A stretch of DNA of 64,000 nt, taken from contig NC_030680.2 of assembly GCF_000004195.4 (NCBI RefSeq), positions 148,934,545 through 148,998,544 on the forward strand, read 5' to 3'. Position numbers and translations under genes: made by a program. The first letter of the stretch is position 1. Each line of letters opens with the position of its first letter. Below are positions 60,001 through 64,000 of this stretch, piece after piece. This DNA is from Xenopus tropicalis. Taxonomy: Eukaryota > Chordata > Amphibia > Anura > Pipidae. The notes below the pieces were generated by a model, which was not told the origin of the DNA, did no database searches, and worked only from the letters and a program-made list of their open reading frames with translations.

Positions 60001-63000
60001 ATCTTTCTTCCCCAGTGTTGTGCCATGCTATGACTCTTACAGCTTGCCTACAGTGTTTCCATTGTCTGCAATGTACATGGTGTCAGCAACTGAATACTAG
60101 GGATGCACCTGAATCCTGGATCCGGTTTGGGATTCGGGCCAAATCGAGCCTTTTTTTGATGCATTCAGTTTCAGCCGAATACATGGTCCCGGATGAACCG
60201 AATCCAAATTAGCATATGTGAATTAGCATTCGGAAAGGGTTAAATTTTAAGAGGGGGAAACTTTTAACCCTTCCGGACGGACCCTAATTAGCATATGCTA
60301 ATTAGCATTCGGAATTCAGCAGAATCCATCAGGGTGGGTTCAGGGGTTCGGGCAAACCCAAAAAAGTGGCTTCGGTGCATCCCTACTGAATACTCACCTA
60401 ATGGCACATGTTGCCATTAAAGCGAAAATATTTCTTCTAACTTTACTTTCTTTACTTCTGCTTTACTTTAATTTTATAAAAGTTCACTAAAAGAAAAGCA
60501 TATTTATTTGGCCAGTTAACCCCTATAAAAGGAAAGGGCCCCATACACATGTTTTGCCACTTGGTAGATTGAAAGCTCCGAAGGTGAAAACTTCAGTGCT
60601 TATGAGCGTTGCCCCGATGATGAACATGTAGGGTTGCCACCTTCGAATTGGGGGCAGTTTGTGACATTTTGGGGCAGGGCTATGACATAAGGGGTGGGGA
60701 AACTAGCAGGCTGAGTGGGGGAAGGTGGATGGGGCCAGGAAATGGGTGGGGTTATAGGCGGAGCAGATGGTGGCTATTGGTTATAAAGGGTGATCAGCAG
60801 CGGAGAGGGTCAGGGAAGGGAGGGATTTATAGGGTATTATAATCTTACTGGCAAGTACATTATATTTGTAATACCATTGTCAGCCCTAGCTGGGGATTTA
60901 CCACTAGCCCAGTTACGTACCGGCCCGGTGGCAACTCTGTGATCATGGTTCCCCTACACACGATATACAAAGAAAGATGCTTAAACCACAGGGATATTTT
61001 TTCTCTACTTGCTGGCCTGACAGGCTTAATGTATAAATAGTAGGGATGCACCGAATCCCGGATTCGGTTCGGGATTCAGGCCGAATACAGGCTTTTTTTT
61101 GAAGGATTTGGTTTCAGCTAAATCCGTGGTCCCGGCCGAAACGAATCCGAATCCAAATTAGCATTCAGAAAGGGTTAAATGGTCAGGGAACCATTAACAC
61201 ATGTTAATTAGGATTCGGATTTGGTTCGGGATTCGGCCGAATCCCTCAGGGTGGGTTCGGGGGTTCGACTGAACTCAGAAAAGTGGGTTTGGTGCATCCC
61301 TAATAAATAGTGTTCACCCCAGAAGCCCAACATGCTCCCACCTCTTTCCTATGTTACTCGCCCACTGGAGTAGCTGCATTGGTTCCCAGCTCCCCCATGA
61401 TGCTCAGCTGGTTTCTCTCCATAGCTGCTTGTGGCACCAGGAAGCGGGGATCTCTCATGATTAGCTCTTCCAGGTTTAAATTTTCTGGGGGAAAAAATGC
61501 ATAAAACATGTAATATAAGGTATTTAAATTTTTTGGTTTTAACTGGCACTTTAATATGTAAGAGAGCGAGAGAGGCCGTTATTTGAGAACATAAACCGCT
61601 CTGATGGCTGCAGCAACATTATCAGAGGTCACAGGACAAAGGTTACTTTTGCTTCCATGCAATTTGCAACACTATCTGAGTGCTTCTTTTGTTTAGATAG
61701 GAGCAGTTTCACGTTATGGAGAGGGCCGCTTCTAAACAAAGGAAAGCTGTTGTGCTACGCGTCCCTGAAATCAACAAGTGGCCCCTTTATCCCATATAGG
61801 CTGTGAGTATATTAATTACATTGTATTTTCATGTGTAAAAGCTTAGTGTCTCATGTTCAAACATATCTTTTTTTTCTATTAGGTGGGATTTTTAAAGAAT
61901 TTTCTAAGTTGAAGGATAAGTAAGCCTTATATCATAAAAGCCACTAAGAATACTTTGTACAGCCCCCTGAATAATGCATGTTTCTCCCTGCACTCAGTCT
62001 CATGTAAGTTCTCTATCACAAGCAGCTCAACTGCAGCTCTCTTTGCTACTTCCTAGTCCAGTGTGAAGCTCTGCCCCTTTTCTTTGCTGAGCTCTCCTTC
62101 TTTCTGACTGTAAAGATGTTAAAGAGGTGCCTACTTGATTGATTTCCATTGGAGCAGAGGCAGCAAGGATGCACAGTAGGCATCTCTTCGTCCATCAGAG
62201 AGAAGGAGAGATCGGAAAAGAAAAGGGGCAGAGCTTCACACTTAACTAGGAAGTAGCAGAGAGAGCTGCAGTTAACTGTTTGTGACATTGAATTTACATG
62301 AGACTGACTTCTGGGAGATAGCTATGCTATTCTGGGCACTATTTAGAGTTATTTTAGAGATGAGGATTAGCACAGGCCTCTTATATTCCTCCCCTTTGCT
62401 GTATTAATATAATCTATCGACTATCATACTGTATTAATGGGGAAATATGCCTTTTACCAACAAATTCTATTGCTACAGCCCAGGCATATATGGAAAGGCT
62501 GTTTGGAGCATAGGGGCTGATTCTCGGCTGGCATTTAACCACAGACTCAGAATAAGCTCAATGTGCAAAGATAAAATTGGGTTTTGGATAAATAACTGAG
62601 CAGACATGGGTAGGAAGAAAGCATTGTGATTGGGTCATACTTTGTCCTCTGTATTGATAAACATAGTCAGGGGAGCCAGGGGGCAAAGATCTCGGCTTTG
62701 ATGTCGGTAAATAAAGCCCTTCAAATGCCGCTAGTTCCTTTACACTCTGCAACTAGTAGATCCCTATTCACCCCATTTGACAGTATAGTCTGCCTGCATA
62801 GTCCGTTAACCCCAAGGTCACTCACTTTTAAAATATTTGTTTTGAAAGTTGTTCTCTTCTATGTTTGCATATAGAGTTGTTTACAGTCTGTTAAAGGGAA
62901 ACTATACCCCCAGAATGAATACGTAACCAACAGACAGTTTGTATTAAGTGGCCTATTAAAGAATCTCGCCAAACTGGAATATATATATCCGTAAATATTG

Positions 63001-63849
63001 CCCTTTTACATCCTTTCCCTTGAGCCGCCATTTAGTGATGGGCTGTGTGCTCCCTCAGAGATCAGCTGACAGGAAGTGATGCAGCTCTAACTGTAACAGG
63101 AAGTAGTGTGGGAGCAAAAGGCCGAACTCTGCCCATTCATTGGCTGATGGGGCCTAGCATGTATGTGTGCCTTGGCTTGTTTGTGTGCACTGTGACTCCT
63201 ATGATCCCAGGGGGCGGCCCTTAGTACATAAAATGGCAGTTTCCTATTTAGGATTACCCAATGGCACATACTGCTAAAAAAGTATATTTATATGAAAATG
63301 GTTTATTTAGATGAAGCAGGGTTTTACATATGAGCTGTTTATGCAATATATTTATATAGAGACCTACATTGTTTGGGGGTATAGTTTTTCTTAAAAATCC
63401 CCTTTTGTCACAAACAAGTTCTGTTATGTTTTATGGTTGTGGTTTTAGCTATTTCTATAATCATCCGAAGCAAGTCCTTACAAACTTGCACTTTACAGGT
63501 ATGAGATTCTGCTTCTTAATGTGTTTTGTTTTTCTTCTAAAGCCCTGAGAAGCTGGACTTGGATATTATCGTTAAAATTGAGCTGATTAAGAAGAGCATT
63601 CCGGCAGTGTTATTTTATAAGGAAACTCACAATAAACCAAATGAAGGTATTAAAATCTCTCTGCCTTAATAACATACAGTGTGAGTGCATTTCAACCAAT
63701 CACAGCTTGAGTTATACAGAACGTTGTCATTCTGTCTCGCAACAGCAAAGCATGGTGGGATGTACAGCCGGCTCTATGAAGTAGTTGAGAAGACGAGAAC
63801 TGCCAGTCAGTTGCAGGGATTACTTCAGAAACTAGAAAGAGAGAACCTG
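41852..63849 (+). CDS. tasor: tasor (FAM208A), HUSH complex scaffold, eleven 5' coding exons
   Basis: TASOR is the core of the nuclear HUSH complex with MPP8 and periphilin. It helps recruit SETDB1 and MORC2 to deposit H3K9me3 over retroelements and intronless foreign DNA. Coding exons: 41852-42065, 46176-46318, 46751-46843, 50532-50604, 51481-51572, 53187-53348, 57631-57758, 59952-59983, 61697-61802, 63543-63646, 63746-63849. All phases join, giving 417 residues of about 1,670 in human; the rest lies past the window. Residues 1-71 are disordered and end in the conserved FQIPRKSR. From about residue 80 the pseudo-PARP domain is clear: KFDGRLDKELAESYAFLLVD, SMGVYLARYADLLQANPLET, YYFYEYGFDE and LNKGKLLCYASL match remembered human TASOR. 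In mammals the domain lacks a working NAD site. Start ATG 41852 has a strong Kozak context (gcggcaccatggg). Confidence 0.96.
42185..44335. repeat. Promoter-proximal tandem array, five copies of about 340-377 bp
   Basis: The GC box cccccgcgcag starts copies near 42211, 42588, 42957, 43298 and 43934. Each copy also has gatgtcattttgagcttt, a ccattggtgacatcacct block and ggtcatgtgactagtgt. Only copies 1 and 5 retain the acacgtgtca E-box just upstream. A repeat relative of 131-319 separates copies 4 and 5. Confidence 0.93.
43690..43912 (+). mobile_element. Repeat related to the 131-319 insertion
   Basis: Contains gaactgaagaagccactctg then gatgagtggtgaaacg, aaaagtccagttgttttaga, and ends catgacctccatgaatgaaa atcttcatt. 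This matches the order of the right arm at 219-319. It sits between copies 4 and 5 of the tasor array. Confidence 0.75.
46176..46318 (+). CDS. tasor: tasor coding exon 2
   Basis: Acceptor tttttttag and donor gttagt. Reads ALQVINSGSREFEEILKILH and then ARLVHNEFLEKE, the start of the pseudo-PARP domain. Ends in phase 0. Confidence 0.94.
46751..46843 (+). CDS. tasor: tasor coding exon 3
   Basis: 31 codons in phase 0, acceptor cctttag and donor gtaagg. Reads FTEKRRQLKFDGRLDKELAE and then SYAFLLVDQDQ, nearly identical to human TASOR. Confidence 0.96.
47279..47715. mobile_element. TTAA-type MITE (TTAAAGGAGAAGG)
   Basis: Left end ttaaaggagaaggaaaag, right end cctttccttctttaa, imperfect inverted repeats bounded by TTAA. 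Confidence 0.75.
49370..50115 (-). mobile_element. Reverse copy of the 27637-type MITE, interrupted
   Basis: Contains ctccagcagaattctgtatt, agggtgccacagccatgtga, ggagtacgagaaacagtatt and gttccccataaaaatcatga, matching the reverse complement of 27637-28560 with one inner unit. A hAT MITE (49752-50011) sits inside. Confidence 0.75.
49752..50011. mobile_element. hAT MITE, 'gggatgcaccgaatcc' family, perfect TSD
   Basis: Starts tagggatgcacgaatcc and ends cttggtgcgtcctta. Flanked by ctactcac at 49744-49751 and 50012-50019. Confidence 0.92.
50532..50604 (+). CDS. tasor: tasor coding exon 4
   Basis: Acceptor tgtttcag and donor gtaagt. Reads MNSISEKGLHVGHSRMTTLG and then KPSM plus a split Gly. Human has CEKGLHVGQSKITILGSPSM at this place. 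Confidence 0.95.
50605..51480. other. tasor intron 4
   Basis: Contains one hAT MITE (50940-51171). The rest is featureless. Confidence 0.65.
50940..51171. mobile_element. hAT MITE, 'gggatgcaccgaatcc' family, perfect TSD
   Basis: Starts tatggatgcaccgaatcc and ends ttcggtgcatcccta. Flanked by acaatgat at 50932-50939 and 51172-51179. Confidence 0.93.
51481..51572 (+). CDS. tasor: tasor coding exon 5
   Basis: Acceptor tcccaacag and donor gtaatt. With the split G it reads GVYLARYADLLQANPLETGA and then TGDIFIFKVIK, a hallmark block of TASOR-family pseudo-PARP domains. Ends in phase 0. Confidence 0.96.
51573..53186. other. tasor intron 5
   Basis: Contains a hAT-like element at 52198-52380. Otherwise T-rich with chance minus-strand frames. 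Confidence 0.65.
52198..52380. mobile_element. hAT (Charlie-like) MITE
   Basis: Starts caggggtgggcaaacttttt and ends ccgtagtttgttcacccctg, long inverted termini typical of vertebrate hAT-Charlie relatives. Flanks ctgtatac and ctttatag agree at 6 of 8, so the TSD is decayed or doubtful. Confidence 0.8.
53187..53348 (+). CDS. tasor: tasor coding exon 6
   Basis: 54 codons in phase 0, acceptor attttag and donor gtactg. Reads GKMKYVFDHIRSNQMDS, then LDPVPKHECHVLKNMNAVTA and LLGYRAFERTQ. The PKHECHV block is conserved in human TASOR. Confidence 0.96.
53664..53866 (-). mobile_element. Partial 'gagcaacatg' hAT-like MITE
   Basis: gcttatttttgaatttctgg at the left and aggtttgggacccctg at the right end match the reverse complement of the family. 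The other terminus is missing. Confidence 0.7.
54230..54760 (-). mobile_element. Reverse copy of the 27637-type MITE, single inner unit
   Basis: Contains gcttctccagcagaatcctg, gggtgccacagccatctgac, gaaatccaagtccggcttgg and caaggcactgagatggcgcc. It matches 27637-28560 in reverse with only one of the three 241-bp units. Confidence 0.85.
54951..56113 (-). mobile_element. 112-bp-core element, reverse copy with 10 units
   Basis: Ten units (gggatcaagtacaggt near 54954, 55066, 55178 and onward to 55965), then tttctggataattggtttcc and terminal tccgatacctgta. The far terminus is truncated. Same family as 8927-10384. Confidence 0.92.
56161..56360 (+). mobile_element. Partial 'gagcaacatg' hAT-like MITE
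   Basis: gatccccaaccttttttttt, ctgtgagccac and cacacaagcattaaaa match the family left half. Right terminus absent. Confidence 0.7.
57631..57758 (+). CDS. tasor: tasor coding exon 7
   Basis: Acceptor tgttttag and donor gtaggt. Reads YYFYEYGFDEVLKRPRHVCP and then YAIVSFGYKDELATRQPSLP, ending in phase 2. Near-identical to human YYFYEYGFDELRRRPRHVCP. Confidence 0.96.
58256..58620. mobile_element. TTAA-type MITE, 'ggtggccatacacgggc' family
   Basis: Starts ttaaggtcatacacgggcc and ends accgtgtatggggacctta-like (gtatggggacctta with an extra t). The internal hairpin aggtggggatatcgggagaa is shared with other copies. Confidence 0.85.
58621..58812. mobile_element. PIF/Harbinger-like MITE with TTA duplication
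   Basis: Starts gggcgaagactcatgagatt and ends cgtgtgtcttcaccc, inverted ends. Flanked by TTA at 58618-58620 and 58813-58815, abutting the preceding MITE. Confidence 0.75.
59093..59398. mobile_element. TTAA-type MITE related to 25446-26014
   Basis: Starts ttaaggtggccatacgtgta and ends gtgcatgtatggccagcttta. Contains a central hairpin (ctacctcc / ggaggtag) and the cggccgatcaacgagtc block shared with 25446-26014. Confidence 0.82.
59517..59684. mobile_element. PIF/Harbinger-like MITE with TAA duplication
   Basis: Starts gggctctggcacacggggag and ends ccccgtgtgccagagccc, perfect inverted ends. Flanked by TAA at 59514-59516 and 59685-59687. A partial copy begins near 57166. Confidence 0.9.
59952..59983 (+). 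CDS. tasor: tasor coding exon 8 (microexon-like, 32 nt)
   Basis: Acceptor tttctag and donor gtaagt. With flanking split codons it reads GPVSFTSERSF plus D. It aligns to human SNSFNTDRN. Too short for ORF finding; supported by phase on both sides. Confidence 0.85.
60098..60385. mobile_element. hAT MITE, 'gggatgcaccgaatcc' family, perfect TSD
   Basis: Starts tagggatgcacctgaatcc and ends ttcggtgcatcccta. Flanked by ctgaatac at 60090-60097 and 60386-60393. Confidence 0.94.
60626..60940. repeat. Dispersed repeat with gttgccacc / ggtggcaac ends
   Basis: Left tagggttgccaccttcgaat, right ccggcccggtggcaactctg, short inverted ends. Similar left ends occur near 39122 and 39719. Confidence 0.6.
61041..61302. 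mobile_element. hAT MITE, 'gggatgcaccgaatcc' family, perfect TSD
   Basis: Starts tagggatgcaccgaatcc and ends tttggtgcatcccta. Flanked by ataaatag at 61033-61040 and 61303-61310. Confidence 0.94.
61697..61802 (+). CDS. tasor: tasor coding exon 9
   Basis: Acceptor tgtttag and donor gtgagt. With the split codon it reads DRSSFTLWRGPLLNKGKLLC and then YASLKSTSGPFIPYR, ending in phase 2. Matches human FNYTLWKGQLLNKGKLLCYI. Confidence 0.95.
61995..62306. repeat. Foldback element, about 110-bp arms
   Basis: Left arm 61995-62105 (cagtctcatgtaagttc to ctccttctttct) and right arm 62197-62306 (agagagaaggagagatc to catgagactg) are inverted, with about 85-90% match by eye around a 91-bp spacer. Confidence 0.88.
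62891..63394. mobile_element. TTAA-type MITE (TTAAAGGGAAACTATACC)
   Basis: Left end ttaaagggaaactatacccc, right end gggggtatagtttttcttaa, inverted, with TTAA at both borders. This is a very common Xenopus repeat type. Confidence 0.92.
63543..63646 (+). CDS. tasor: tasor coding exon 10
   Basis: Acceptor ttctaaag and donor gtatta. With the split Leu it reads LPEKLDLDIIVKIELIKKSI and then PAVLFYKETHNKPNE. Human has KLPEKLDVETVMS and ALFYKETYLGPNE. Ends in phase 1. Confidence 0.95.
63746..63849 (+). CDS. tasor: tasor coding exon 11 (last in window)
   Basis: Acceptor cgcaacag and donor gtaagt. Reads AKHGGMYSRLYEVVEKTRTA and then SQLQGLLQKLERENL, matching human MYCSLYEVVEKTR. Ends in phase 0; the gene continues beyond the window. 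Confidence 0.95.
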
Positions 63850-63912
63850 GTAAGTTCTTTTTTGAAGTGTTCTAGCAAAGGCTAGAGTCTCATTCAAAAA
63901 TTGAACACTTAG

Positions 63913-64000
63913 GGGCCAATTCACTAAAGTCCAATTTTTTGGGCTTAGAATCATGATATGGAAAAAATTTAGAGTAACCACGATAATTTCTGATGTTCTA
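63913..64000. mobile_element. Left end of a 23278-type TIR element, cut by window edge
   Basis: ggggccaattcactaaagtc, then ccacgataatttctgatg. The latter resembles the shoulders of the element at 23278-24904. Confidence 0.55.

Larger units (their letters stand above)
59984..61696. other. tasor intron 8
   Basis: Contains two hAT MITEs (60098-60385, 61041-61302) and a gttgccacc repeat (60626-60940). No gene. Confidence 0.7.
61803..63542. other. tasor intron 9
   Basis: Contains a foldback element (61995-62306) and a TTAA MITE (62891-63394). No gene. Confidence 0.7.

Noticed and set aside
1..64000. tRNA, rRNA, snRNA, CRISPR arrays
   Set aside because: None recognised by eye. Tandem arrays have no unique spacers, so they are minisatellites rather than CRISPR.

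Overview
The window looks like vertebrate genomic DNA from a clawed frog (Xenopus type). It has long introns with GT-AG junctions, CpG-rich DNA at one promoter, and a very dense load of short DNA transposons: TTAA-targeting 'TTAAAGG' MITEs, hAT MITEs with 8-bp target duplications, and Tc1 remnants. Two multi-exon genes were recognised by translating and joining exons. Both are on the plus strand and both are cut by a window edge. No prokaryotic, organellar or CRISPR features were seen.

Positions 854-18112 carry the last nine coding exons of arhgef3 (XPLN), a RhoA/RhoB guanine-nucleotide exchange factor with a DH-PH core. All reading-frame phases join cleanly, giving 490 codons plus a stop. 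About the first 36 residues, relative to the mammalian protein, lie upstream of the window.

Positions 18113-41470 are the arhgef3 3' UTR and the gap between the genes. No cellular gene was recognised there. The region holds MITEs, a 52-bp minisatellite inside a transposon, a G-rich minisatellite, a copy of the SPIN (Space Invader) hAT family, a decayed Tc1/mariner transposase and an unassigned stretch with open minus-strand frames (36993-37698).

Positions 41470-63849 carry the CpG-rich promoter and the first eleven coding exons (417 codons) of tasor (FAM208A), the scaffold of the HUSH complex, which silences retroelements and other foreign DNA through H3K9me3. The exons cover a disordered N-terminus and the pseudo-PARP domain. 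The rest of the gene lies beyond the window. The tandem order arhgef3 then tasor on one strand matches human 3p14.3, which supports both calls.

The main oddities are: a His replacing the near-invariant Pro in the arhgef3 DH motif; a five-copy promoter-proximal array carrying GC boxes in tasor intron 1; a SPIN element with a perfect 8-bp duplication; a palindromic insertion with a 13-bp target duplication; and transposons with internal minisatellites. No convincing new gene system was found. Most ORFs of 60-250 codons outside the listed exons are repeats or chance.
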